Shown here: piece by piece, positions 34,842 through 44,380 of the stretch
How positions within the stretch are numbered: position 1 is the first letter of the stretch
Layout: each line of letters opens with the position of its first letter
Source of the DNA: Brasilonema sennae CENA114
GTDB taxonomy: Bacteria; Cyanobacteriota; Cyanobacteriia; Cyanobacteriales; Nostocaceae
DNA length: 64,000 nt
Direction of reading: 5' to 3'
Assembly: GCF_006968745.1 (NCBI RefSeq)
Contig: NZ_CP030118.1
Span: forward strand, 2,802,654-2,866,653
Notes under the pieces: model-generated
Databases searched by the model: none
Told to the model about the DNA's origin: nothing
The model's input: only the letters and a program-made list of their open reading frames with translations
Translations under genes and position numbers: made by a program

Positions 34842-35363
34842 ATGCCAAGAACCCAGAAAAACGATAACTTTGTTGACAAAAGCTTTACAGTCATGGCAGA
34901 TCTGATCCTCAAGCTTCTGCCAACTAATAAAAAAGCTAAAGAAGCCTTTGTTTATTACCGAGATGGAATGTCCGCTCAGTCGGAAGGAGAATACGCTGAA
35001 GCCTTGGACAACTATAGAGAGGCTTTAGAACTTGAAGAAGACACCAACGACCGAAGCTATATCCTCTATAACATGGGTTTGATACACGCCAGCAACGGCG
35101 AACATGACAAAGCTCTAGAGTTGTATCATCAAGCACTGGAATTTAATCCACGCTTACCCCAAGCTTTAAACAACATCGCTGTTATTTACCACTATAAAGG
35201 GGAAAAGGCGAAAGAAGCAGGAGACGAAGACGGGGGAGAAGCACTGTTTGACAAAGCGGCTGATTACTGGATTAGAGCTATTCGCCAAGCTCCGAATAAC
35301 TACATCGAAGCTCAAAACTGGTTAAAGACCAGTGGACGCTCCCAAATTGACGTATTCTTTTAA
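34842..35363 (+). CDS. ycf3: Photosystem I assembly protein Ycf3
   Basis: 173 residues, the standard length. Three TPR units are readable: [40 protein letters not shown] and [20 protein letters not shown], preceded by the conserved [17 protein letters not shown]-terminus. Ycf3 is a thylakoid-associated chaperone that acts with Ycf4 to add PsaA/PsaB and stromal subunits during photosystem I biogenesis. Monocistronic; a dispersed-repeat composite follows. Confidence 0.97.
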   Translation: MPRTQKNDNFVDKSFTVMADLILKLLPTNKKAKEAFVYYRDGMSAQSEGEYAEALDNYREALELEEDTNDRSYILYNMGLIHASNGEHDKALELYHQALEFNPRLPQALNNIAVIYHYKGEKAKEAGDEDGGEALFDKAADYWIRAIRQAPNNYIEAQNWLKTSGRSQIDVFF

Positions 35364-35392
35364 TAATTTGTCGTTAGTCGTTTGTCATGATA

Positions 35393-35578
35393 CTAATGAC
35401 TAATGACCCTTCGGGGAGAACCTCCGGTTCCGCTAGCCCCTAAGGGGCAAAGCTCGCCGGGGGGATACTCCCCCCGGCAGACTTTGGCGCTGCGCAAACG
35501 CTAACGCCAGAAGCCTGGCTGTCGGGAAACCCTCCCGCAGCACTGGTCTCACTAATGACTCATGACTAATGACTAACC
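35393..35578. repeat. Composite dispersed repeat framed by ATGACTA tandem motifs
   Basis: ACTAATGACTAATGACC on the left and ACTCATGACTAATGACTAAC on the right enclose GC-rich hairpin sequence (CCTCCGGTTCCGCTAGCCCC, GGGGGGATACTCCCCCCGG, GGCTGTCGGGAAACCCTCCC). The same architecture is seen at 43420-43612. It ends only one or two bases before the gatC start codon and so supplies its 5' leader. Confidence 0.75.
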
Positions 35579-35869
35579 ATGATTGACCGTGAACAAGTTC
35601 ATAAAGTAGCTCATCTTGCACGTTTAGAGTTGACGCCTGAAGAAGAAGAGAAATTCACAACTCAGTTGGGAACTATTCTTGACTATTTTGAACAACTGAG
35701 TGAATTGGATGTGAATAATGTGCCACCAACATTACGAGCAATTGATGTGAAGAATGTGACGCGGGCAGACGATTTACAACCTTATCCCAACCGCGAAGAT
35801 ATTCTTGAGAGTGCGCCGGAACAAGAAGGCGACTTTTTCAAGGTACCTAAAATCCTGAATGAGCAATAG
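35579..35869 (+). CDS. gatC: Glu-tRNA(Gln)/Asp-tRNA(Asn) amidotransferase subunit C
   Basis: 96 residues with the typical GatC pattern: [35 protein letters not shown], and the C-terminal [18 protein letters not shown]. GatC clamps GatA and GatB in the transamidosome that makes Gln-tRNA(Gln) in cyanobacteria; gatA and gatB are not in the window. ATG at 35579 is directly preceded by a dispersed repeat (ATGACTAACC), which leaves no good Shine-Dalgarno site. Confidence 0.95.
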   Translation: MIDREQVHKVAHLARLELTPEEEEKFTTQLGTILDYFEQLSELDVNNVPPTLRAIDVKNVTRADDLQPYPNREDILESAPEQEGDFFKVPKILNEQ

Positions 35870-36009
35870 TTAGGATTTATTGGTTAGTAGTTATGAGTTA
35901 GTCATTGTTAGTAATAATTTACAATGCTGTTAGTAGTTCTATCTAAAGACGCTTAGGCAATTGTTGATTATTAGATATAACTAGTAACGACTAACTACTA
36001 ACTAAACTT

Positions 36010-36990
36010 ATGGGCTTGGGAATCCTCAAGGATGGTAAGTGGGTAAGCGATCGCCAGCAAGAAGACTCACAAGGTAAATTTCTCCGTCCTTCAACAACTT
36101 TCCGGAACCAGATTACAGCAGATGGCTCCAGCGAATTTAAAGCAGAACCAGGGCGCTATCACTTGTACATTTCCTGGGCGTGTCCTTGGGCACACCGCAC
36201 TGCTATTATGCGCCAATTGAAAGGGTTGCAAGATGTCATCAGCATGTCCGTGGTAGCGGCAGAAATTCATGATAACAGCTGGGAATTTTCTGATGAACCG
36301 GGGAGCATTCCTGATACAGTCAATGGAACTGAGTATCTCTGGCAAGTTTATCTCAAAGCTGATCCCAACTACAGCGGACGGGTAACAGTCCCGATTTTAT
36401 GGGACACACAAACTGGGACAATAGTCAATAACGAATCCCGCGAAATTATACGGATGTTAGATACAGAGTTTAATGTCTTCGCCAAACAAGATGTAAACTT
36501 TTATCCAGAACATTTACAAAAAGTTATTGACAAGACAATTGATGCAATTTACCAGCCGATAAATAATGGTGTTTACCGCGCGGGATTTGCCACGACACAA
36601 TCAGCTTATGATGAAGCGGTAACCGAACTTTTTGATGCTCTTGATCACTGGGAGCAAGTGTTAGGAAAGCAACGCTATCTTTGTGGTGAACAAATCACTG
36701 AGGCGGACTGGTGTATGTTTACAACTCTGTTTCGCTTTGATGCGGTTTACTATGTCCATTTCAAATGTAACTTACGTCGGATTGTAGATTATTCCAATCT
36801 GTGGAATTATCTCAAAGACCTTTATCAACAGCCAGGAGTTAAAGAAACTTGTAACCTGGATCACATCAAACGACATTATTACAAAAGTCATCCCAACGTA
36901 AACCCAACTGGAATTGTACCGAAAGGACCAATCATTGATTTTGATGCACCGCATAACCGGGATCAACTGCGTGCGGCTATGGAAGTTTAG
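36010..36990 (+). CDS. Glutathionyl-hydroquinone reductase (Xi-class GST)
   Basis: 326 residues. YLYISWACPWAHR-like block (HLYISWACPWAHRTA, catalytic Cys near 58) followed by VPILWDTQTGTIVNNESREI, and the C-terminal helical domain with YLCGEQITEADW and FRFDAVYYVHFKCN. This set is characteristic of the Xi-class (YqjG/ECM4) enzymes that remove glutathione from glutathionyl-hydroquinones. ATG at 36010. Located after gatC but about 140 nt away; a hairpin terminator of the repeat family (37056-37089) follows. Confidence 0.92.
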   Translation: MGLGILKDGKWVSDRQQEDSQGKFLRPSTTFRNQITADGSSEFKAEPGRYHLYISWACPWAHRTAIMRQLKGLQDVISMSVVAAEIHDNSWEFSDEPGSIPDTVNGTEYLWQVYLKADPNYSGRVTVPILWDTQTGTIVNNESREIIRMLDTEFNVFAKQDVNFYPEHLQKVIDKTIDAIYQPINNGVYRAGFATTQSAYDEAVTELFDALDHWEQVLGKQRYLCGEQITEADWCMFTTLFRFDAVYYVHFKCNLRRIVDYSNLWNYLKDLYQQPGVKETCNLDHIKRHYYKSHPNVNPTGIVPKGPIIDFDAPHNRDQLRAAMEV

Positions 36991-37337
36991 CGAGAACCGC
37001 CATATCTTAGGATTGCTCTAGTAATTATATTTGATTTGTGAGAATTGAAAGCGACAGATCCCCGACTTCGTAAAAGTTGTCGGGGATCTTGTTTATGATG
37101 AATATTTAGGATTGCGATATTTGGCACCTAAGTGATAATACAGACAATACTACTTCAGTAAGGAAGATGTCAGTATGGTTGATTTTGGGGCGATTGGAGT
37201 GGGGGTACTCAAAATCTAGAAACCCGGTAACTTCTGCGAAACCGGGTTTCTGACATCACGCATGTCTCTATCCTATTCTGTGTTAAGAGTTCCCTATCCC
37301 CTTACCTCCACCCATAACTTTAATTTTGCCTAACCAC
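36991..37337. other. Intergenic region with two hairpins
   Basis: About 350 bp, no gene. Holds the AGATCCCCGAC / GTCGGGGATCT hairpin plus TTGTTTATGATGAAT tail (37056-37100), which should terminate the GST gene, and a second perfect 11-bp hairpin AGAAACCCGGT / ACCGGGTTTCT at 37218-37251. The AAACCCGGTTTCT motif recurs inside the MITE at 41371-41435. Confidence 0.65.
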
Positions 37338-37967
37338 TTATTTACTGAAACTGATATTGAGTTGCGATCCTGGGGGTAAGAATGCATCTTCTAAATCAGC
37401 CCCTAGTAAGTTTGCTCCTTCTATATTTGCTGTTGTAAGATTTGTCTTTTGTAAATCAGCTTTTTGTAGATTTGCCCCTTGCAAATTTGCTCCTTGCAAG
37501 TTAGCCCCCTCTAAATCTGCATCATATAGGTTTGCTCCTTGGAAATTTACTCCTTGCAAATTTGCTTTGCTGAAATCTACTCCTTGCAAATTAGCTGTTT
37601 GTAGATTTGTTCCCTGTAAATTCGCCTTTTCTAATTCTGCTTCTTGTAAGTTTGCACCTTCCAAATTAGCTCCCAGCAGATTTACTCTCTCTAGTTGTGC
37701 TTCAAATAAATTACATCCAACACATTCATTGGTTGTTAATAAACGTCTGACATTTGCTGCTACAGGATCTACAAACCATGTTGTTGGAGGTGTGGCGGGA
37801 GTTGGAGATACTACGGGAGCAGGTAGTGATTCTGTAGGTACAACAGGTAGTGTTTCTGATTGAGCAAAAGCACTGGGCTGATTAAACAGAGATAATCCCG
37901 CGATCAGCACAATAAATACAGCAGTCACAATCCAGGAAGTTAATGTTTTTGAATTTTGTTTGTTCAT
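37338..37967 (-). CDS. Exported pentapeptide-repeat protein
   Basis: 209 residues. N-terminal signal peptide (WIVTAVFIVLIAGLSLF, cleavage after AFA), a Pro/Thr/Val-rich linker (about 37-68), the paired Cys of TNECVGCNLFEA, then about 20 uninterrupted A(N/D)LQx repeats (about 85-195) forming a beta-helix. The repeats are very regular at DNA level (GTTTGCTCCTTGCAAATT-like units on the plus strand), so the gene can vary in length by recombination. Same Cys-x2-Cys plus repeats plan as the gene at 27789. Periplasm or lumen; function unknown. Confidence 0.86.
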   Translation of the reverse strand: MNKQNSKTLTSWIVTAVFIVLIAGLSLFNQPSAFAQSETLPVVPTESLPAPVVSPTPATPPTTWFVDPVAANVRRLLTTNECVGCNLFEAQLERVNLLGANLEGANLQEAELEKANLQGTNLQTANLQGVDFSKANLQGVNFQGANLYDADLEGANLQGANLQGANLQKADLQKTNLTTANIEGANLLGADLEDAFLPPGSQLNISFSK

Positions 37968-38212
37968 TAGTTTATTCCTCTCGTTCTTGGTAATCTTTTT
38001 TTATCTGCTTTTAGTTCACCTTGATTTCAAGATAGAACCAATCAAACTCTAAAAGCAAATATTATTATTTTTCCTAACAATAGATAAAAGTGATGATTGA
38101 CTTTTAGTCTGAAATTCCCCCGTGCATTTATACTAAAAACGCTCAGAACCTTTACTGTATAATAAATACAGACGTTTGGGTAAGTAATCTATTAGATTTT
38201 TCAAACAACCTT

Positions 38213-38500
38213 TTAGCGATTTTCCAGTTTGTCTCGATTCACCCAACGATTGACGAACTCGTTGTTGCGTTTCCGCACTCTAACTTGTACCTTCTTTGAG
38301 CCTAGCTTAACTACTTCGCCAGGAATTCTCTGAATATTATCAGAGCCAGTACGAGCTTTATAAAGCCAAACAACTTTTTGACCTACTAAGTAGTCAGGCT
38401 GTTTACTAAAATGCGGTGTTTCGTCTGCCCAGGAGGGGTAAGCAACTACTAAATTGATTGAAAGTATTAAGACTAATAAAGCGATTTGGAGAAGTTTCAT
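38213..38500 (-). CDS. Small exported protein, SH3-like
   Basis: 95 residues from the ATG at 38500 (an ATG two codons earlier, 38506, is also possible). N-terminus MKLLQIALLVLILSINLVVA followed by PSWADETPHFSKQPDYL is nearly the same as that of the protein at 40373 (MKLLKIAL ... PSWADRPKFSKNPDY). The mature part (VGQKVVWLYKAR, RIPGEVVKLGSKKVQVRVRK) looks like a small beta-barrel that could be SH3-like. Function unknown. It probably lies in the periplasm. Confidence 0.65.
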   Translation of the reverse strand: MKLLQIALLVLILSINLVVAYPSWADETPHFSKQPDYLVGQKVVWLYKARTGSDNIQRIPGEVVKLGSKKVQVRVRKRNNEFVNRWVNRDKLENR

Positions 38501-38797
38501 AGTCATTATATTTGTATTAGGGCATTCAATACCCAATTTATTGCACTTGGACTAAATTTCCTTATCTCATCTTCAAAGCAAGCTGTAACTCTAGTTTGTT
38601 TGGATTCATTTAAAATCAACTTTGAAGCTTGTTTAAAACTTGGCTTTTCTCCCGAATCTATTAATCAAGTTCTAGGGAGATGTAGCCAGAAGTTAGAACT
38701 AATCAGTAGTGGAGGTAGAAGAGCACTTTTTTCTACACTGAACGAAGGTAGCAAGTTTCTAATTAAAACGCGAACTGCAGCAAAGCAGCAGCGCTGA
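38486..38797 (+). CDS. Uncertain frame, possibly a gene remnant ending in a repeat
   Basis: 103 codons. The middle (FKINFEACLKLGFSPESINQ, then LGRCSQKLELISSGGRRALF) has protein-like composition, but I do not recognise a family. The 5' end overlaps the small exported gene on the other strand and the 3' end runs into the dispersed repeat at 38803. It may be a fragment of a lost gene or a chance frame. Confidence 0.25.
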   Translation: MEKFHSHYICIRAFNTQFIALGLNFLISSSKQAVTLVCLDSFKINFEACLKLGFSPESINQVLGRCSQKLELISSGGRRALFSTLNEGSKFLIKTRTAAKQQR

Positions 38798-38802
38798 GTC
38801 CC

Positions 38803-38884
38803 AAGGGGACAGGCTTACGCGTATCTCCTACGGAGACGCTGCGCGAACGCCCTTGGCGTGCGCTTGCGCTTACGCTATCGCTCA
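38803..38884. repeat. Dispersed repeat, GTCCCAAGGGGAC...GCTGCGCGAACG family
   Basis: GAGTCCCAAGGGGACAGGC, ACGCGTATCTCCTACGGAG and ACGCTGCGCGAACG, the full-length form also present at about 57726-57780. Shorter related forms interrupt the group II intron RT (52776-52804) and, with altered bases, the IS4 transposase (41713-41739). Confidence 0.8.
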
Positions 38885-38888
38885 ACAT

Positions 38889-39563
38889 TTAATTAAAAAG
38901 CATTGCTAGGCTGGGAACAAGTTGAAATGTTCCACTTTTCATCATTATCGAGAATCCCAGCCAAATTAACACAAATGGAAAGACTTTTCGACCATAGCGA
39001 GCCATAAGTGGAGCCATGAGCGGATTACGAGTCATATGGTAAGAGAGAAAGCACCACACCCCAACAGTCAAATAGCAAACACACAAAATCACTCCTAAGC
39101 TTGGCAGATTGGTAGTAGCAAACAACGGTACATAAATACCAATGTTATTTCCTCCATTAGCAATAGTGACTGCCGAAACACGGTAAGTTTGAGGTTCGCG
39201 TAGAGTTCCAAAAAATGATTTTTTCTGACGTCTGAATTTTACTGAATGACCAAAATTAACTGACACATCTTGGATTGTATCTGCATCATTATCTCGACTC
39301 ATTAAATGACTGATACCAATGATAATTGGCAAGATGCCTAGCAATCCAATCCAAGCTTCTGGAAGAAATAAACCACCAAAAAAACCAGGGAGACTAGCAA
39401 ATATTAAAGCAGTAAATCCAACAAATTCACCCAGAATAATATGCTTAGGACGAAAGGTGTTATTGACTTTTCCAAAAAAAGCTGTCAAGTAGATATTGTC
39501 GTCAAAGGTAGTTGCACAAGCGGTAGAGATACCAATAATTAACGTAGCAATTAGCCAACTCAT
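38889..39563 (-). CDS. CadD-family cadmium resistance transporter
   Basis: 224 residues with five or six hydrophobic helices and the family signature near the N-terminus: ATTFDDNIYLTAFFGKVNN after a first helix (SWLIATLIIGISTACA). Further on: LGEFVGFTALIFASLPGFF, then VSAVTIANGGNNIGIYVPLF, which mirrors the first TxFDDNI motif as expected for an internally duplicated carrier of this group. Members export cadmium or other cations; substrate is inferred. Monocistronic, upstream region is AT-rich. Confidence 0.82.
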   Translation of the reverse strand: MSWLIATLIIGISTACATTFDDNIYLTAFFGKVNNTFRPKHIILGEFVGFTALIFASLPGFFGGLFLPEAWIGLLGILPIIIGISHLMSRDNDADTIQDVSVNFGHSVKFRRQKKSFFGTLREPQTYRVSAVTIANGGNNIGIYVPLFATTNLPSLGVILCVCYLTVGVWCFLSYHMTRNPLMAPLMARYGRKVFPFVLIWLGFSIMMKSGTFQLVPSLAMLFN

Positions 39564-40372
39564 AGTTATTGTTCACAAAGGTTCAAATTTATTTCTCTAA
39601 TCCTTACTCTGCTTATAGAAATGATGGCAGTTTAGGGGATTATTCAATCGTTTTTTCTTTCGAGGCGATTACTATTAATCACATTTGAGATTTTTTTCTT
39701 AACAACTTAGCTTGTTCTCAATATTATGGTTTTACCCAAATAAGAGCAAATATTCTTTTTTTTGAAAACAATAAACAAAATTTATTAAATATACAGCAGA
39801 ATAGAGGCGTCAGTCGTCAGAAGTCAGAAGTAAAAAGGGCTTAGAGTCTGGCTTTTAGCTCTTAGTGTTGTACTTGATTTACTTGCAATGTGCTGTAATT
39901 ATTAAATCAAGATTAAGAAAACAAGATAATTATCAAAATAGCCGCAAATAAAACGCATAAAAATGAGTCATAGACTAGCTATCTCTGACCTAAGAGCGTG
40001 ATTTATAAACTAGATTCAGCACAAATACAACCGTGCAAATGGGAGAATAATTGTAATTATGAAAGTTACCTGACGATTAGTGTCTCCGACTCCAAACCAT
40101 CAACACCGATTATGCAGAATCGCGAAAAGCATCTCTAGACTCTGCGATTAAACATAAACCAATTATGTCAATCCATGTGTTGCCATCATTTATTTATTAG
40201 TATTATAAATTTATTTAAAAAAATGATTTTTATGAAAATAGGGCTAGAATTCTGGTTTTCTTCAACCTACATTTAATAGCGAAAGTTATATCAGTCCCAG
40301 TCCTATTTAATCTACAGATAAAATTAACTCAATATCTATCTGACTAACGAACGCTGTTACAACAATTTAAAA
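39564..40372. other. AT-rich intergenic region with one dispersed repeat
   Basis: About 800 bp, no gene seen. 39817-39896 is the inverted copy of the repeat at 12175-12262. The rest is AT-rich without recognisable structure. Confidence 0.5.
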
Positions 40373-40981
40373 TTAGTCATTTTCTGCAGCAGTCAATGTA
40401 TTGGGAATACGAGAATCAAGAAAAGCTTGCGATACATTTGGAATAAACCAGTCGGTTTCACCAGGCTTAACAATTTTGGCATTGGGGAGATTTAATTCCA
40501 ATTCCGAAGTATCTGGGTTTTTCTTGACTAAAAGTTGTGTACCATCCATAATCTTGACAGCAACAGCACCAGTTTTATCCAATCCTGTAACTTTCACATC
40601 AGCGGGAAGATAAACACCCTGACAATCCCATTGATCAGGTGTCGTTTGTTTATTTGCCAAGAAGTAAAGTTGATTGCTGTTACCAGACTCTTCGCTACCA
40701 GTACCGTAGATTGCTAGGTTACCGCCACTCTCATTACGACATTGTCCCCAAGCTGTCCCTGACTCTATGGCTGCTTTTTGAAACTCTAATTCATCAATTT
40801 GACGTTGTACATCTGCAGGGATCGTACCTTCAGCACTTTTCTTCAGTTCTTGAATGGTTTTTGTGACTTCGATGTAATCGGGGTTCTTGCTAAACTTGGG
40901 TCTATCTGCCCAGGAAGGCTGGGCTAAAGTTAAGTTAACAAACAGAACTGCGATCGCAAGTGCAATTTTCAGAAGTTTCAT
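40373..40981 (-). CDS. Exported hypothetical protein
   Basis: 202 residues with a signal peptide (KIALAIAVLFVNLTLA, cleavage near WADRP). A coiled segment follows (EVTKTIQELKKSAEGTI, ADVQRQIDELEFQKAA), then a beta-rich region with two Cys (WGQCRNESGG and WDCQGVYLP) that could form a disulfide in the periplasm. The first 30 mature residues (PSWADRPKFSKNPDY) match the N-terminus of the protein at 38213. The C-terminal half is not recognised. TCTCC-complement ribosome-binding site (GGAGAAA) lies upstream of ATG 40981. Confidence 0.75.
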   Translation of the reverse strand: MKLLKIALAIAVLFVNLTLAQPSWADRPKFSKNPDYIEVTKTIQELKKSAEGTIPADVQRQIDELEFQKAAIESGTAWGQCRNESGGNLAIYGTGSEESGNSNQLYFLANKQTTPDQWDCQGVYLPADVKVTGLDKTGAVAVKIMDGTQLLVKKNPDTSELELNLPNAKIVKPGETDWFIPNVSQAFLDSRIPNTLTAAEND

Positions 40982-41440
40982 GATTTTTCTCCTTTGATAA
41001 CTAGAGATTTTTTGGCAAACTTTCAGGCAGACTAAGTAATAAAGATTTAGATGAGGCTGTGTTCACAGGAGAATTTATTGTCTGCTGTTTTTTTTGTCTG
41101 AGTGCGTTGGCAACTTTAGTTTTACTTTAAGTTTTCTCACTGAGATGATCAAACGTAATTTTTTTTTGAAACAATAATTAGAAGTAATGGAAGCCAACAC
41201 TTTGAACGCAACTTATTTTCTTTCCCCTACAACGCCAGATGCCTGGCTGTCGGGAAACCCGCCCACGGTGAGACAGCGCGCATGAGGACGGTCTGCGCTC
41301 TCGGGCGCGACTGCGTTCGGCAAAGCCCGTGCCGGAGGCATACCCAAAGGGCACTGGCTCCCCTACACCCCCAATACGGTTCGGATAAGCACCCGGACAG
41401 AAACCCGGTTTCTACGCCTTAACCGAACTGTATTGCCATA
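40982..41440. other. Intergenic region with dispersed repeats
   Basis: No gene. 41230-41370 is a GC-rich repeat composite (GCCTGGCTGTCGGGAAACCC, GGGCGCGACTGCGTTCGGC), 41371-41435 is a MITE-like hairpin, and the IS4 element begins directly after it. Confidence 0.6.
41371..41435. mobile_element. 65-bp MITE-like hairpin related to the element at 11661
   Basis: Ends CCAATACGGTTCGGATAAG and CTTAACCGAACTGTATTG are inverted and match the ends of the 190-bp element (consensus CCAATACGGTTSGG-TAAG). The centre is ACAGAAACCCGGTTTCT, itself a small palindrome. No clear target duplication here. Confidence 0.6.
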
Positions 41441-42894
41441 ACTCACATCTTGCACCTGGAAATATGAATGTCAAAACCACAACTACGTGCGAGGGGAGCT
41501 AAGCGTTCAATATCAAGTAAAAGAAGAGACACGACTATTTGGGTAAAAATTGATTCTAAGGCAGTTTGTGCAGCCTGACCCCAATCAGGTGGTGATCCAG
41601 ACTGAATATGAAGATAAGTCCAATGAGCAATGAGGTAGGCAGTCAGAGAAAGAATCAGCCAGCGATACATGCCAAGGAGAGAACCCTGTCCAAAACGGTG
41701 CAAACCAAAACGTTCGCGAAGCGTGACCCTTTGGGTCATTGCTTTGCGGTTTTAAACCATCCCTCAATTTGCCAACGACGCTTACCCCACCACTTGAGAG
41801 TAGAAGCTTTAATGGGACGAGTAGACAAGACAAAACGTTTTTCAAGCTTGCCCTTATCGCGCTTTAAGTAATACCAAGATACGGTAACGGGAAACTTTAA
41901 ACCAACCAAACGGACTTGTTGTCCCTGTTTGTGTAAATGTCTTAAAACTCTTCCATCAACTAATTTACGGTTAATAGCCACACCTGTAACCGCATGATAT
42001 TTCAACTTGCGTACACCATGAAGAAATTCCACGCTCCCAAAAGCCGTATCAACCAAAATATTCACCCGAAAGCGTTCAGTTAAAGATTTAGGTAAACGCT
42101 TAACTAACCTGAGTCCTAGTTGAGCGGGTGAAGGTGTACCCTTACCTCTCCAAACACGGAAGTTCCAAGGTATGCGCCACTTTCCGACAACTAAATAAAC
42201 TACTACTATATGCAGACCACGTTTACCGTTATAAACTCTTATTAAATCCTCAAAGTTTTTAAATTTACCCCGTTTTTCAAGAGTCGTTAGGTCAATGATA
42301 ACCTGTAAAAATGGTTTACGTCCTTTCCCTTCTGCTGAAAAAACCTTTAAGCTCGTCTCTAATACATGGTTACGAACAATACGAATCATATCCCTTGTTG
42401 ACCAAGGATTGATATTTAAAAACCGACTCAATGCACTCGGAGATTTGGTTTGAGAGTGTTCAGGTAAGGGATGCCCTTGCGCTTCCAAAAATCATCCCAG
42501 CATTGCATCAAGATTATCTTTTTGGTATTGCGTCGGCATTAACTCTTTGAGATTGTATACTAGCTTTTGGGCGTAGGTAAGCATTGTTCTTGCTATAAAA
42601 AATTCGATATTTCACGCCCTTTCTCTCATATTTTCTGCTATCAAAGCAAATTCCGTTTTTGAAATTAAAGTTAGCGCTGGCGCTCCGCGCTCGCCGTAGG
42701 CGATCGCACTACAGGATGACGCAAATAGTCATCCCTACATCTTGTATTTTTGGAAGCTTTTTATGTAAAATTACGGCTACTTTAAGTTTCTTTATCACTC
42801 TTATGTACTTAAATTATTGATTCATCTTCTGTTATATTTTTGTACTCCTTATTTGCCTTTTACGGGTTTGTTCGGTTAGGTGCAAGATGTGAGT
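41441..42894 (-). mobile_element. IS4-family insertion sequence (inactive)
   Basis: Perfect 17-bp terminal inverted repeats ACTCACATCTTGCACCT (41441-41457) and its complement (42878-42894) enclose a 1454-bp element. The single transposase gene is broken (see next entry). The element lies 24 bp downstream of the ispF stop codon; its transposase is on the same strand as ispF. A 3-bp ATA next to each end may be the target duplication. Confidence 0.85.
41443..42584 (-). pseudogene. IS4-family transposase, broken by a nonsense codon and a small repeat
   Basis: Reading from ATG 42584: MLTYAQKLVYNLKELMPTQ, in-frame TGA near residue 31 (after LDAMLG), then the main body from FLEAQGHPLPEHS to IEGWFKTAK, then a break. 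At 41713-41739 a repeat with core TGACCCAAAGGGTCACGC replaces one base (net +26), shifting the frame; the continuation RFGLHRFGQGSLLGMYRWL follows in another frame. Catalytic-core segments visible: FLQVIIDLTTLEK, NILVDTAFGS and WQIEGWFKT (YREK-like region). Two independent lesions mean the IS cannot make its own transposase. The stop codon lies within the left inverted repeat. Confidence 0.88.
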
Positions 42895-42918
42895 ATACCC
42901 AGTCTTGTTCAAATTTAT

Positions 42919-43413
42919 TCAGCAAGCAGAATCTTCCAACTTCTCAAGCAAGACAACAGCGTACGCACAAATACCTTCCTCGCGTCCAGTAGGACCAAGT
43001 TTTTCGTTGGTAGTCGCTTTGACACCAACTTGATTCGGCTGTACTTGCAAAACTTGTGCTATTGTTTGCCGCATCTTCTCAATATGGGGTTTCAATTTCG
43101 GGCGTTCCGCCACAACCACTGAGTCAACATTACCTATTTGCCAACCGTGTTGGCGAACCAGTTGATGAACTTTACTCAACAGTACCAAACTATCTGCTCC
43201 TGCCCATTGGGGGTCTGAGGGAGGAAAATAATGTCCAATGTCCCCCAAAGAAAGCGCCCCCAGCATAGCATCCATAATCGCGTGTGTCAGAACATCAGCA
43301 TCGCTGTGTCCTAGCAAACCCAGAGAGTGGGGTATATGGACTCCGCCTAAAATTAGAGGGCGATCACTCACCAAGCGGTGGATATCGTAGCCGTTACCAA
43401 TACGAATATTCAT
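42919..43413 (-). CDS. ispF: 2-C-methyl-D-erythritol 2,4-cyclodiphosphate synthase
   Basis: 164 residues, standard length. Fifth step of the non-mevalonate isoprenoid pathway. Motifs: [11 protein letters not shown] (metal-binding Asp and His near 9-11), [21 protein letters not shown] (His and substrate Asp), [11 protein letters not shown], and [17 protein letters not shown] at the C-terminus. Second gene after trmD on the minus strand; a dispersed-repeat composite (43420-43612) separates them and makes an operon uncertain. An IS4 element lies 24 bp downstream. Confidence 0.97.
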   Translation of the reverse strand: MNIRIGNGYDIHRLVSDRPLILGGVHIPHSLGLLGHSDADVLTHAIMDAMLGALSLGDIGHYFPPSDPQWAGADSLVLLSKVHQLVRQHGWQIGNVDSVVVAERPKLKPHIEKMRQTIAQVLQVQPNQVGVKATTNEKLGPTGREEGICAYAVVLLEKLEDSAC

Positions 43414-43419
43414 TTTTTA

Positions 43420-43612
43420 ATCATTAGTCATTAGTCATTAGTCATTAGGAGGCACTGCCTTGGGGAGGCACACCGTTGGGCGGCTATGCCGACTTGTTCG
43501 CCTTTGGCGTCTCCCCTTGGGAGAAGGTAGTGCCGTCGGGTTTCCCGACTTGTTGCAAGAGCGTCTCCGCAGGAGTTAGCATGTGCCGTTCATTAGTCAT
43601 TAGTCATTAGTT
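43420..43612. repeat. Composite dispersed repeat framed by CATTAGT tandem motifs
   Basis: Left: three CATTAGT units; right: CATTAGTCATTAGTCATTAG; between them GC-rich hairpins (GGAGGCACTGCCTTGGGGAG, GGGTTTCCCGACTTG). Same design, opposite orientation, as the composite before gatC at 35393-35578. It fills the gap between trmD and ispF. Confidence 0.75.
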
Positions 43613-43675
43613 AGTACTCACAAGTCAAGAGTTTGGTAGAAAAAGAAGCGAGGATTGGGAGTTATAATTTCTGTG

Positions 43676-44380
43676 CTACTCCTGGTGCTCGCTGTGCTTG
43701 TGTTCCCAACTTTTTAACAAATCAGGGCGGCGCAGGCGTGTTCTGGTGATTTGTTGTTCATAGCGCCACTTATAAATTGCAGCATGATTGCCAGAAAGCA
43801 AGACCTCAGGAACTTTCCAGCCACGAAACACCGCAGGACGGGTATACTGGGGATAGTCCAACAATCCCTCTTCAAAGCTTTCCGCCGTTAGGGACTCGAC
43901 TTTACCGACTGTTCCTGGTAAAAGGCGTACAACACCATTCATTAATGCCATTGCTGGAATTTCTCCACCAGTCAGAATAAAATCGCCTAAAGAGACCTCG
44001 CGGTCAACTAAATGGAGTACCCGCTCATCTACTCCTTCATAATGACCACAAATTACTACCAATTGGTCATAATTTGTCGCCAATTCTCGTAACAGTGGCT
44101 GATTCATGGTTTGACCTTGAGGACTCATCATAATAACCTCTCGTCGATGTAAAGCTGGCAGGGACTCTACAGCAGCAAAGATAGGTTCTGGCTTCATCAG
44201 CATCCCGACACCACCGCCGTAAGGTTCATCATCAACTTTCCGGTGCTTATCAGTGGTAAAGTCCCGTGGATTAATCAGATGCACTTGGGCAATCTGCTTT
44301 GCTAGAGCCTTACCTATTAGCCCGGTTGTGAGAACTGAGGTAAAACAGTCAGGAAACAGCGTAACTATATCAAAGCGCAC
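43676..44380 (-). CDS. trmD: tRNA (guanine37-N1)-methyltransferase
   Basis: 234 residues. Methylates G37 of tRNAs that read CNN codons and keeps the reading frame. SPOUT-fold knot motifs are clear: RFDIVTLFPDCF at the start, KVDDEPYGGGVGMLMKPEP, VVICGHYEGVDERV, VSLGDFILTGGEIPAMALM (SAM site) and LLSGNHAAIYKWR near the end. ATG 44380. In cyanobacteria trmD often precedes ispF, as here. Confidence 0.97.
   Translation of the reverse strand: MRFDIVTLFPDCFTSVLTTGLIGKALAKQIAQVHLINPRDFTTDKHRKVDDEPYGGGVGMLMKPEPIFAAVESLPALHRREVIMMSPQGQTMNQPLLRELATNYDQLVVICGHYEGVDERVLHLVDREVSLGDFILTGGEIPAMALMNGVVRLLPGTVGKVESLTAESFEEGLLDYPQYTRPAVFRGWKVPEVLLSGNHAAIYKWRYEQQITRTRLRRPDLLKSWEHKHSEHQE

Noticed and set aside
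37357..37863. 168-codon plus-strand frame rich in Cys, Phe and Ala
   Set aside because: It is the antisense shadow of the pentapeptide-repeat gene; the regular 15-bp period keeps several frames open.
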